From: Desulfobulbaceae bacterium
Lineage (GTDB): Bacteria > Desulfobacterota > Desulfobulbia > Desulfobulbales > SURF-16
Reading direction: 5' to 3'
NCBI GenBank assembly: GCA_027859235.1
Contig: JAQIBE010000061.1
Span: 1 to 43,422 of the forward strand
DNA: 43,422 nt
This document shows positions 15,407 through 23,882 of this stretch, one piece after another. Numbering within the stretch: position 1 is the first letter of the stretch; the number at the start of each line of letters is the position of its first letter. The notes under the pieces are model-generated. The model was given only the letters and a program-made list of their open reading frames with translations, made no database searches and had not been told where the DNA came from. The position numbers and the translations under genes were made by a program.

Positions 15407-16978
15407 GTGGCAGTTCAAACCATAGGACTGCAGCAACTCCTGGCAGAGTGCGGTTATGAATGTCAGAGTGCGGATGACCAGGAGATCACTGGTGTCACGG
15501 CCGACTCCAGAGCGGTGCAATCCGGATTTGTTTTTGTGGCAGTGGCCGGGGTCAGTGTCAATGGTCATGAATTTATAGAGGATGCCGTTGCAAGGGGCGC
15601 TTGCCTCGTGGTGGTGGAAGCTGGCCACGTCAAGTCTGTACCCCGTGGTTGTGAAACCCTCACACTTGCTGATACGAGGGAGGGGTTGGCACAGCTTGCA
15701 GCATGTTTTTATAGATTTCCGGCACAGCGTATGAGGTTTGTCGGGGTAACGGGAACCAATGGTAAGACGACGTGCTCATATCTTATTGAATCCGTGTTGC
15801 AGGAGGCGGGTTTTAAAACAGGGCTTATCGGCACGGTGAGTTATCGGTTTGGCAGCGTGGAGCGCGCTGCCAGTCACACCACCCCTGACGCGGTACAGCT
15901 CCAGCGCTTATTGGCGGAAATGGCGGATGACGGTGTGACCCATGTGGTGATGGAGGTTTCATCCCATGCCTTGACGCAGGGGAGGGTGGCAGGGATCAGC
16001 TTTGCTGTTGCCCTGTTTACGAATTTGAGTCGTGATCATCTTGATTATCACCGTGGGATGGCAGACTATTTTGCGGCAAAGAGGAGACTGTTTACCGAGT
16101 TTTTGTCACCCCAGGGGATCGGCGTGGTTGTTGATGATGGGGGACAGGGGTGGAGCGACAAGCTGGTTGCTGCCCTGAGCCGGTCCGGTCGAAAAATAGT
16201 GGTTTGCGGCAGAAACAGGGACGTGTCATATGGCAATGTCCGTTTCTCCCTCAGGGGAATACAGGCGGATGTTGAGGTGGCGGGCCGGACGAATCGGGTG
16301 ACCTCACCCCTGGTTGGTGAGTTTAATTTGCAGAATATTTTAGGGACAATGGGTGTCGGTAAGGCGCTTGGTGTTGAACCGACAGCCATGATTCAGGGGC
16401 TCAAGTTTGCAACGGGCGCACCGGGCCGGATGGAACAGATTGTTATCCAAGGGGCCCCCCATCCCGCAGTCTTTGTTGATTATGCCCATACACCTGATGC
16501 CCTTGAAAAGGTGCTGGCAACCCTTACTGGTTTGACCAGGAAAAGGGTTATTGTGGTATTTGGCTGTGGCGGTGATCGCGATAGGGGCAAGCGGTCTCTC
16601 ATGGGTTGGGTTGCTGCGCAGGGGGCTGATATTGCCATTGCCACGTCTGATAATCCCCGCAGTGAAGATCCCATGCGGATTCTCCAGGCCATTGAAGTGG
16701 GTATGCAGGATGCGGGGGGGACGAGATTTACAGAGAAGTCTGAGTTCAAGGGGCATGGGAAGGGGTATCTCATTATTGAATCACGCAGGGAGGCCATAGC
16801 CTGCGCGATCACTATTGCCGAGAAGGATGACGTGGTTCTGATAAGCGGCAAAGGACATGAGACTTACCAGGAGACACGAGCAGGTCGAATCTGTTTTGAT
16901 GATCGCCTGGAGGCGACACAGCAACTGCAGCAGGTTTGGGGCAGGGCAGATGAAACACGTTCAGGTCCGGAAACCTGA
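15407..16978 (+). CDS. murE: UDP-N-acetylmuramoyl-tripeptide synthetase, meso-diaminopimelate type
   Basis: MurE adds the third residue of the peptidoglycan stem peptide using ATP. The 523 residues contain the N-terminal Mur domain, the P-loop GTNGKTT with Lys120, the central ligase domain (SSHALTQGRV, NLSRDHLDYH) and the C-terminal domain (GCGGDRDRGKR). The motif DNPR at 415-418 marks specificity for meso-diaminopimelate, the usual diamino acid of Gram-negative bacteria. Translation begins at GTG 15407, 3 bp after the ftsI stop codon, with a GGAG within the ftsI end serving as ribosome site. The C-terminus is normal. The repeat element at 16989 lies between this gene and murF. Confidence 0.97.
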   Translation: MAVQTIGLQQLLAECGYECQSADDQEITGVTADSRAVQSGFVFVAVAGVSVNGHEFIEDAVARGACLVVVEAGHVKSVPRGCETLTLADTREGLAQLAACFYRFPAQRMRFVGVTGTNGKTTCSYLIESVLQEAGFKTGLIGTVSYRFGSVERAASHTTPDAVQLQRLLAEMADDGVTHVVMEVSSHALTQGRVAGISFAVALFTNLSRDHLDYHRGMADYFAAKRRLFTEFLSPQGIGVVVDDGGQGWSDKLVAALSRSGRKIVVCGRNRDVSYGNVRFSLRGIQADVEVAGRTNRVTSPLVGEFNLQNILGTMGVGKALGVEPTAMIQGLKFATGAPGRMEQIVIQGAPHPAVFVDYAHTPDALEKVLATLTGLTRKRVIVVFGCGGDRDRGKRSLMGWVAAQGADIAIATSDNPRSEDPMRILQAIEVGMQDAGGTRFTEKSEFKGHGKGYLIIESRREAIACAITIAEKDDVVLISGKGHETYQETRAGRICFDDRLEATQQLQQVWGRADETRSGPET

Positions 16979-16988
16979 TTAAGGGCTG

Positions 16989-17081
16989 TTAAGAATGTTG
17001 ATCGTTTATAGCAATTTCTTTACACCCCTTTATGCAGCTACGGACATTTCAGTGGCCATGTTATTTTTTTACAACTGCTTA
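16989..17081. repeat. Dispersed intergenic element, copy 3 (no 17-bp units), inside the dcw cluster
   Basis: This short 93-bp copy keeps the ends TTAAGAATGTTGATC and ACAACTGCTTA, the ATAGCAATTTCTTTACACC block and the T-rich tail. The 17-bp tandem repeat is absent: GTTGATC runs straight into GTTTATAGC. It fills the murE-murF spacer. Confidence 0.85.
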
Positions 17082-17100
17082 GGGTTGCAAGGAGAAAGGG

Positions 17101-18591
17101 ATGAAAACACTCAGCTGTAGAGATCATAATAGGACGGATTCATATTCACAGGCCAGGATGGTAAACGATAAGGGTGACATAGTGAACGATTCCACCGGCT
17201 GGACCTTGACCGATGTTCTGCTTGCCACAGGGGGGAAGTTTGTTGCAGGTGAACCCGGGGTCTGTTTTGGCGCCGTGTCCACGGATACACGTTCTATCAA
17301 AAAAGGAGCTTTATTCCTCGCCCTTTCCGGTACCAATTTCAATGGTGCAGAGTTTGCCCATGAAGCCTATGCCAAGGGGGCTGGAGGTATTATTGTTGAT
17401 ACGCCTCTGGAGGAGAAGCTTGATATCCCTGTTATCCTCGTTGACAACGCGCAAGAGGCCCTGGGTGATCTTGCGGCATATCGGCGGAATGGTATGGCTG
17501 ATTTGAAGGTGGTTGCCATTACAGGGAGTTCCGGTAAGACCACGGTGAAGGAGATGTGCGGGGCAATCCTTACCCAGGAGTATAACATTTTGAAGACAGA
17601 GGGAAATTTCAATAATTTAATCGGCATGCCTCTATCCCTTCTGCCTGTCACCAATGAGCATGATGTGGCCATTCTTGAGATGGGTATGAATCGTAAGGGT
17701 GAAATCGCCAGAATGACCGAGATTGCTGACCCTGATATTGCCTGTATCGTTAATGTGCAGGCTGCACATCTCGCGGGACTGGGGTCAATAGAAGGTGTGG
17801 CACGGGCAAAGGCGGAACTCTTTAAGGGGTGTAAGGCTTGGTCCGTACTCTGTGTAAATTATGATGATAAACTCGTGCGGGCGATCGCACGGGAAACCCA
17901 TCAGGATATAGTGCCTTTTGGTCGACACCGGGACGCCTATGTGCGGGCGACCCATGTGAAAAATAATGGTGAAAAAGGGTTGACCTTTACCCTGCATGTG
18001 GGGATAGAACGTCTTCGTCTGAATTTGCGGGTCCTCGGGGAACATAATGTTGCCAATAGCCTTGCTGCTGCGGCTATCAGTCATGCAGCAGGGTTGTCTA
18101 TTGAGCAAATTGTCAAAGGTCTGGAAGGGTTTGCACCCTGTGACAAGCGTATGCAGCTGGTAAATATTGGTGGCCTGAAAATCATCAATGACTGTTATAA
18201 TGCCAACCCCGCCTCGATGTTGGCGGCCTTTGATGCGGTACAGGGCATGAAAGGCACCCATAAGACCATTGCCATCCTTGGTGACATGCTGGAGCTTGGT
18301 GTGGCCAGTGAAAAGGCCCACCGGAGATTGGGCGAGATGGTGGCCTGTAAGGGGTTTGATCATCTCCTGGTATTTGGTGAATACTCAAAAGTTGTTGCTC
18401 AGGGTGCCATGGATGGTTCCATGGCCCTGCGGCAGGTACATCGTCTGGAAAATAAGGAGATGATTCTGCAAACGATTTTTGAATGTATGGAAGAAAAATC
18501 GTTTGGCCGCGGAGATTATTTCCTGATTAAAGGCTCGCGCGGCATGTGCATGGAAAAGATCGTTGATGGTTTGCGTAAGGAACTTGGTTGA
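17101..18591 (+). CDS. murF: UDP-N-acetylmuramoyl-tripeptide:D-alanyl-D-alanine ligase
   Basis: MurF joins D-Ala-D-Ala to UDP-MurNAc-tripeptide. The 496 residues include the P-loop TGSSGKTTVKEM with Lys146, the acidic motif ILEMGMNRKGEI, GEHNVANSLAAAA and INDCYNANPASM. The ATG has a strong AAGGAG just upstream. The N-terminus carries about 30 extra residues before the usual first strand (GWTLTDVL); a downstream start is possible. It is separated from murE by the mobile-like element and from mraY by a 146-bp spacer holding a long hairpin. Confidence 0.97.
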   Translation: MKTLSCRDHNRTDSYSQARMVNDKGDIVNDSTGWTLTDVLLATGGKFVAGEPGVCFGAVSTDTRSIKKGALFLALSGTNFNGAEFAHEAYAKGAGGIIVDTPLEEKLDIPVILVDNAQEALGDLAAYRRNGMADLKVVAITGSSGKTTVKEMCGAILTQEYNILKTEGNFNNLIGMPLSLLPVTNEHDVAILEMGMNRKGEIARMTEIADPDIACIVNVQAAHLAGLGSIEGVARAKAELFKGCKAWSVLCVNYDDKLVRAIARETHQDIVPFGRHRDAYVRATHVKNNGEKGLTFTLHVGIERLRLNLRVLGEHNVANSLAAAAISHAAGLSIEQIVKGLEGFAPCDKRMQLVNIGGLKIINDCYNANPASMLAAFDAVQGMKGTHKTIAILGDMLELGVASEKAHRRLGEMVACKGFDHLLVFGEYSKVVAQGAMDGSMALRQVHRLENKEMILQTIFECMEEKSFGRGDYFLIKGSRGMCMEKIVDGLRKELG

Positions 18592-18605
18592 TCAAAAAAA
18601 GGGGG

Positions 18606-18700
18606 GAAGATAAAGAAAATAGAGAAAATAACGGAAAGGTTATAGAAGGGGCTGGTATAGTCTTTTCTGTATATTCTTTATCTTCTTTACATTCTTTATT
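18606..18700. repeat. Long imperfect hairpin in the murF-mraY spacer
   Basis: GAAGATAAAGAA at 18606-18617 is a perfect inverted match to TTCTTTATCTTC at 18674-18685. Weaker alternative pairing extends the arms to about 40 nt with a purine-rich left arm and a pyrimidine-rich right arm. The sequence lacks a terminator-like T run. Confidence 0.6.
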
Positions 18701-18737
18701 TCCCTATCGTTATACTGGCTTTTGGAAATAAAAAAGA

Positions 18738-19817
18738 ATGCTCTACCACCTACTCTACCCCCTGCATACCTCCTTTGGAGGGTTCAATGTCTTCCGTTAT
18801 ATCACCTTTAGGGGGATTGGCGCGACAGTGACCGCCTTCCTTGTGGTGCTTTGGCTCGGGCCGAAATTTATTCGTTTCCTGCAGGCAAATCAGGTGGGCC
18901 AGGTGATTCGTGATGACGGTCCGGAATCGCATTTTACCAAGAAAGGGGTTCCCACCATGGGGGGGGGGCTTATCCTCTTCGGTCTTGTTGTTTCGACATT
19001 GCTGTGGATGGATCTCACCAACGTCTATGTGTGGATTATTCTCGGGTTGACCCTATGGTACGGTGGGATTGGCGCCTATGATGATTTCTGCAAGATTAAG
19101 AAACAGAACTCTAAGGGGTTAAGCGGTAAGGGCAAGCTTGGGCTGCAGATAATAGGCGCCCTTCTTGCTGGCATGATGATAGCCAATTTGCCTGAATATT
19201 CCACCACGTTGAATATTCCCTTTTTTAAAGGGGTAACCCCTGATCTCGGCTGGTTGTATATTCCCTTTGCCATGTTTGTTGTGGTTGGCGCATCAAACGC
19301 GGTGAATCTCACGGATGGTCTTGACGGCCTTGCAGCCGGGCCGACGGTAATAACAAGTGGCGTGTATTTACTCTTTTCCTATCTTGCAGGGCATGCGGTG
19401 CTGGCCAATTATTTGCAGATTCCCTATGTGCCTGGTGCTGGAGAGGTGGTTATTGTCTGTGGAGCCTTGGCTGGAGCCTCCCTCGGTTTCTTATGGTTCA
19501 ACGCCTATCCGGCCCAGATTTTCATGGGGGATGTCGGCTCCCTGTCCATCGGCGGGACTCTGGGCATGGTTGCCATTGTTACAAAGCAGGAAATGCTGCT
19601 GGCCATTGTCGGCGGTATCTTTGTCATGGAGGCCATTTCGGTCATTCTGCAGGTGGGATATTTTAAGATTTCAGGGGGCAAGCGGATTTTTCTCATGGCC
19701 CCTTTTCATCATCATTTTGAAAAGAAGGGCTGGAGTGAACCAAAGGTTGTGGTGCGTTTTTGGGTGGTCTCTATTATCCTGGGTTTGATTGGTTTGGCAA
19801 CGTTGAAATTGCGCTAG
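18738..19817 (+). CDS. mraY: Phospho-N-acetylmuramoyl-pentapeptide-transferase
   Basis: MraY makes lipid I at the inner face of the cytoplasmic membrane. The 359-residue, polytopic protein (about ten membrane helices) has the family signatures [11 protein letters not shown] near residue 70, [14 protein letters not shown], the catalytic [10 protein letters not shown] loop, [12 protein letters not shown] and the histidine loop [10 protein letters not shown]. The ribosome site is weak (GGAA), about 10 nt upstream of ATG 18738. murD begins about 40 bp downstream. Confidence 0.97.
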   Translation: MLYHLLYPLHTSFGGFNVFRYITFRGIGATVTAFLVVLWLGPKFIRFLQANQVGQVIRDDGPESHFTKKGVPTMGGGLILFGLVVSTLLWMDLTNVYVWIILGLTLWYGGIGAYDDFCKIKKQNSKGLSGKGKLGLQIIGALLAGMMIANLPEYSTTLNIPFFKGVTPDLGWLYIPFAMFVVVGASNAVNLTDGLDGLAAGPTVITSGVYLLFSYLAGHAVLANYLQIPYVPGAGEVVIVCGALAGASLGFLWFNAYPAQIFMGDVGSLSIGGTLGMVAIVTKQEMLLAIVGGIFVMEAISVILQVGYFKISGGKRIFLMAPFHHHFEKKGWSEPKVVVRFWVVSIILGLIGLATLKLR

Positions 19818-19857
19818 GGTTGTTTGTGCCGCAGACTGGACATGGAAAAGAGAAGTT

Positions 19858-21288
19858 TTGCAGATTAACCCGCAACTTATAAAAAATATGAAAAAAAAAT
19901 CTTTGCATAAGGGGCAGCATGTCCTTGTGGTGGGTGCCGGGAAATCCGGCATGGCTGCCTGCCGTCTTTTACACAGCAAAGGGTGTGAAGTGTGCTTAAG
20001 CGATACCAGGCAGGAATCACAGCAGGATCCAGAAGATGTGGATTGGCTCAAGGCAAGGTCCATTGTTCAGGAGTTTGGCGGACATCATCTGGCAACATTT
20101 ATGGTGCCGGATCTCATTGTCGTCAGTCCCGGGGTGCCGCTTACCATTGATCCATTGCAGGCAGCGCGCACAGCAGGTGTACCAATAATTGGCGAGCTTG
20201 AACTCGGCTTTCTCTATTTCACCGGTGCCATCATCGCAATTACGGGGACAAACGGTAAAACCACGGTCACCACCATGATTGGTGAGAGTCTGCGCCATTC
20301 CGGGATGAACGTGTTTGTCGGTGGCAATATAGGGACGCCGTTTTGTTCCCATGTCCTGGAGGAAAATCAAGCTGAGGTTGCAGTGCTTGAGGTGTCCAGC
20401 TTTCAGCTTGATGCCAATAGAGATTTTAAGCCAAAGGTCGGGGTTCTTTTGAACATAAGTCCTGATCACTTGGATCGGTATGCAAGTTACACCGCCTATG
20501 GCGATGCAAAAATGCAGCTGTTTAAACAGCAGAATGAACAGGATGTTGCGCTTATTTCTGGTACGGACCGGGAAATCGCCCGGCGCAGGTCCATGATACC
20601 GGCCAGGGTTGTTGAGTTTGATAATGACAGTTGGCGGGTCAATGCAGAAGAGCGCAGCTTGACATGGGTTAACCAAGAATCAGGTGCTGAAACCTATGGG
20701 CTTCATGATCATCAGCTGAGTCGTCCCAATCTGCAAAACTGTATGGCGGCCATTGGTGGTTCACGGCTCATGGGGGCAACCAGGAATGGTGTGCAGGAAA
20801 TGCTTAATGAATTTGCTATTCCACTCCATCGTTTGACGCCGGTGGGGTCATGGAATGATATCGAGTTTGTCAATGATTCAAAGGCCACCAATGTCGGCGC
20901 GGTGCAGTCTGCCCTGTCCGGCATGCATAGGCCCGTTATTCTTATTGCTGGGGGGCGTGATAAGGGTGGCGATTATGCAATTCTTTGTCCTGAGGTAAAA
21001 CGCATTGTGAAACAGCTTATTGTTATGGGTGAAGCTGCACAACAGATGACGGCAGCTTTTACTGAAATTACCACGGTGCACCAGGCTGCGGATATGGAAG
21101 ACGCGGTTAACCTGGCTGTGGCCCATGCAGAACAGGGGGATACGATTCTTCTTTCTCCAGCCTGTGCCAGTTTTGATATGTATGGGAGTTATGCAGAGCG
21201 CGGTAATGTATTTATGGAGCAGGTGCAGCGAGTCATGGGGAAATACGGGACACCCGCAACCGTTAAGACCATACAGAGGGCGGTGTAA
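19858..21288 (+). CDS. murD: UDP-N-acetylmuramoylalanine--D-glutamate ligase
   Basis: MurD adds D-glutamate to UDP-MurNAc-L-Ala. Motifs include VVGAGKSGMAA at the N-terminus, the P-loop TGTNGKTTVT with Lys134 (from the TTG start), LNISPDHLDRY, NDSKATNVGA and LIAGGRDKGGD. The start is uncertain. TTG 19858 has GAGAAG just upstream, whereas ATG 19888 (MKKKSLHKGQ) lacks a ribosome site. murG follows after 4 bp; ftsW, which usually stands here, is absent. Confidence 0.95.
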   Translation: MQINPQLIKNMKKKSLHKGQHVLVVGAGKSGMAACRLLHSKGCEVCLSDTRQESQQDPEDVDWLKARSIVQEFGGHHLATFMVPDLIVVSPGVPLTIDPLQAARTAGVPIIGELELGFLYFTGAIIAITGTNGKTTVTTMIGESLRHSGMNVFVGGNIGTPFCSHVLEENQAEVAVLEVSSFQLDANRDFKPKVGVLLNISPDHLDRYASYTAYGDAKMQLFKQQNEQDVALISGTDREIARRRSMIPARVVEFDNDSWRVNAEERSLTWVNQESGAETYGLHDHQLSRPNLQNCMAAIGGSRLMGATRNGVQEMLNEFAIPLHRLTPVGSWNDIEFVNDSKATNVGAVQSALSGMHRPVILIAGGRDKGGDYAILCPEVKRIVKQLIVMGEAAQQMTAAFTEITTVHQAADMEDAVNLAVAHAEQGDTILLSPACASFDMYGSYAERGNVFMEQVQRVMGKYGTPATVKTIQRAV

Positions 21289-21292
21289 GCCA

Positions 21293-22390
21293 ATGCGAAT
21301 CTTAATCAGCGGGGGGGGCACCGGGGGACATTTATTCCCAGGTATTGCCGTGGCTCAGGAAGTGCTTCATTCCGTGAGTCGCAGTGAGGTGTTGTTTGTG
21401 TCGACAGATCGGCAGACAGATAAGAGGGTGCTTGCCGATGTGGACTTTAAGTCCATGCCGCTCAACTCAAAAGGCATCAAGGGAAAATCTCTTATTGATC
21501 GACTGGTCGCCCTCCTGCAATTACCGTTATCCCTTGTTGCGGCCCTGAAGATAATCGGCGATTTTAAACCGGAGGTGGTGCTTGGTGTCGGTGGATATGT
21601 TACAGGGCCTATGCTTCTTGCCGCATGGCTGCGGGGTGTTCCTACCTGTATTCATGAACAGAATTCGCTGCCGGGACTTGCCAACCGTATACTTTCGAAA
21701 TTTGTAACCCGGGTGTATGTGTCTCTTCCTGGAACAGAAAAACACTTTCCCAGGAATAAGACCATTCATACGGGCAACCCTGTACGCCAGGAAGTGAAAT
21801 CCTTACGCTCTGGAGAGAAAAAACAGGGTGGTTTTACCCTCCTGGTGATGGGTGGGAGCCTTGGTGCCCATGCCATAAACCAGGCCATGATTGAAGCAGT
21901 ACAGGTATTGAAAAAAAGAGTGCCCCTGGGTTTCAGCATTATTCATCAGACAGGTAACGAGGACGAGGAAAAAGTACGTGAGGCCTATGCCGATGGAGGT
22001 CTCACTGCAACGGTCTCCCCCTTTATTCATGAAATGCCCATGGCTATGGCCAAGGCGGATCTGGTGGTGGGACGGGCGGGTGCTACGAGTCTTGCAGAAC
22101 TAACTGTAATGGGGAAGCCGATGATTCTTATCCCTTATCCCCATGCTGCAGATAACCATCAGGAGCTGAATGGCGCAATGCTGGTACAGGGTGGCGCTGC
22201 CAGAATGATTCGGGAGAGTGAGTTGAGTGGTATTGGTCTTGCTGAAGAGATACTGGCCCTGGTTCAAAGTGACGATAAACGGCAGAAAATGGCAGATATG
22301 GCGTTGAAATTTGGCGAACCTGATGCCGCCCAAAAAATAGTTAGCCAATGTCTGGCTTTAGCTGCGGCCCATAAGACCTCACTGGAGTGA
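21293..22390 (+). CDS. murG: UDP-GlcNAc:lipid I N-acetylglucosaminyltransferase
   Basis: MurG converts lipid I to lipid II at the membrane surface. The 365 residues begin MRILISGGGTGGHLFPG, the donor-side glycine-rich loop. They continue with VLGVGGYVTGP, IHEQNSLPGLANRIL, MGGSLGA and VGRAGATSLAE, all typical. ATG 21293 is the start, because the open frame further upstream lies inside murD. It follows murD by 4 bp, indicating coupling, and murC follows 21 bp later. Confidence 0.97.
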   Translation: MRILISGGGTGGHLFPGIAVAQEVLHSVSRSEVLFVSTDRQTDKRVLADVDFKSMPLNSKGIKGKSLIDRLVALLQLPLSLVAALKIIGDFKPEVVLGVGGYVTGPMLLAAWLRGVPTCIHEQNSLPGLANRILSKFVTRVYVSLPGTEKHFPRNKTIHTGNPVRQEVKSLRSGEKKQGGFTLLVMGGSLGAHAINQAMIEAVQVLKKRVPLGFSIIHQTGNEDEEKVREAYADGGLTATVSPFIHEMPMAMAKADLVVGRAGATSLAELTVMGKPMILIPYPHAADNHQELNGAMLVQGGAARMIRESELSGIGLAEEILALVQSDDKRQKMADMALKFGEPDAAQKIVSQCLALAAAHKTSLE

Positions 22391-22411
22391 GGGTTAGGAG
22401 TAAGGCGTTAG

Positions 22412-23791
22412 ATGTATAAGAAAAATAAACAGATACATTTCGTTGGAATTGGCGGGATCGGCATGTCCGGTATTGCAGAACTCCTCCTGAATTTGGGCTA
22501 TCGGGTGAGTGGTTCTGATTTAAAGGATACCGTGATGACCCAGCGCTTAAAGGAGCTTGGAGGCATGATTCACCAGGGTCATTCCAGTGAGTGGATTGAG
22601 GGAGCTGATGTTGTGGTGACATCCACGGCAATTACCGCGAATAACCCTGAAGTTGTAGCGGCCCGGGGTGCGGGGATTCCTGTTATCCGGCGGGCGGAGA
22701 TGCTTGCGGAGCTGATGCGCCTTAAAAAATTTGGTATTGCCATTGCCGGTTCCCATGGCAAGACATCGACCACCTCATTTGTTGCCGATATCCTCGCTGA
22801 AGCGGGACTGGATCCCACGGTGGTGATTGGCGGCAAGGTCAATAGCCTCGGAACCAATGCCAAGTTGGGGGAGGGTGAGTTTCTGGTGGCTGAAGCAGAT
22901 GAGTCCGATGGCTCGTTCCTGCATCTTGCACCCGTTGTTGAGGTGGTCACGAATATTGATCTTGAACATCTCGATTATTATTCTGGAATTGATGAAATAA
23001 AGGCGGTGTTCCTTGAATTCATCAATAAAATTCCATTTTATGGCGTTGCAATCCTCTGTTTTGATGATACCAATATCACCGATTTGCTCCCCCAGATTGA
23101 AAAACGAGTCATCACCTATGGACTCACCGCCCAGGCGGATATTAATACGCGCAAGGTGAAGAAGAAGGGGTTTGGTGTGTCCTTTGATGTGTGTAACGGC
23201 CAAACAGTACTGGGTGAAATTAATTTAAAATTTCCAGGCATGCATAATGTGTACAATGCCCTGGCAGCTGTGGCTGTTGGCCTTGAACTTGAAATTGACT
23301 TTGCTGTCATAGCACGCGCCTTGTCAAATTTTAAAGGGGTACAGCGTAGACTGCAGCTGAAAGGTGAAGAGCAGGGGGTCATTGTGATTGATGATTACGG
23401 TCACCACCCAACAGAGATCAAGGCCACCCTGTCAGCCCTGCGCGATGCCTGGCCCGCTAGGCGGCTGGTGGTGATGTTTCAACCCCATCGTTACACCAGG
23501 ACAAAGGCCTTGTTTACCGAATTTACAACGGCCTTTCATGATGCGGATCTGCTGTTTATGACCGAGATTTACCCTGCCAGTGAAGAGCCGATTGCTGGAG
23601 TTTCAACCGAGTGTCTGATTCAAGCCATAAAGGCGCGAGGCCAACGGGATGTATATCTAGCTGAATCCGTGGCAACCTTACCGGATACAGTACGGCCCCA
23701 TCTTAAGGAAGATGATGTTGTTGTGAGTTTAGGGGCGGGTAATATTTATCGTGCAGGAGAGCAGCTCCTGAGTCTTTTGCGGGAAGAATAG
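22412..23791 (+). CDS. murC: UDP-N-acetylmuramate--L-alanine ligase
   Basis: MurC adds L-alanine to UDP-MurNAc. The 459 residues show HFVGIGGIGMSGIAE, the P-loop GSHGKTST with Lys117, EADESDGSFLHL, NIDLEHLDYY, DDYGHHPTEIKAT and FQPHRYTRT. An AGGAG lies about 11 bp before ATG 22412. A 90-bp spacer with a perfect 11-bp inverted repeat separates it from murB. Confidence 0.97.
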   Translation: MYKKNKQIHFVGIGGIGMSGIAELLLNLGYRVSGSDLKDTVMTQRLKELGGMIHQGHSSEWIEGADVVVTSTAITANNPEVVAARGAGIPVIRRAEMLAELMRLKKFGIAIAGSHGKTSTTSFVADILAEAGLDPTVVIGGKVNSLGTNAKLGEGEFLVAEADESDGSFLHLAPVVEVVTNIDLEHLDYYSGIDEIKAVFLEFINKIPFYGVAILCFDDTNITDLLPQIEKRVITYGLTAQADINTRKVKKKGFGVSFDVCNGQTVLGEINLKFPGMHNVYNALAAVAVGLELEIDFAVIARALSNFKGVQRRLQLKGEEQGVIVIDDYGHHPTEIKATLSALRDAWPARRLVVMFQPHRYTRTKALFTEFTTAFHDADLLFMTEIYPASEEPIAGVSTECLIQAIKARGQRDVYLAESVATLPDTVRPHLKEDDVVVSLGAGNIYRAGEQLLSLLREE

Positions 23792-23802
23792 GGGTGAGAA
23801 TC

Positions 23803-23866
23803 TGAGTCGTTGAGAACGGGGTGATCTTCTTAATTTCTTGTATATTCTCATATTGTCAACGACTCA
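23803..23866. repeat. Inverted repeat in the murC-murB spacer
   Basis: TGAGTCGTTGA at 23803-23813 is a perfect inverted match to TCAACGACTCA at 23856-23866, enclosing 42 bases. No T run follows, so it is not a standard terminator. It lies 17 bp before the murB start and could affect murB translation or mRNA processing. Confidence 0.65.
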
Positions 23867-23882
23867 ATTAGAGGGTGCAACA

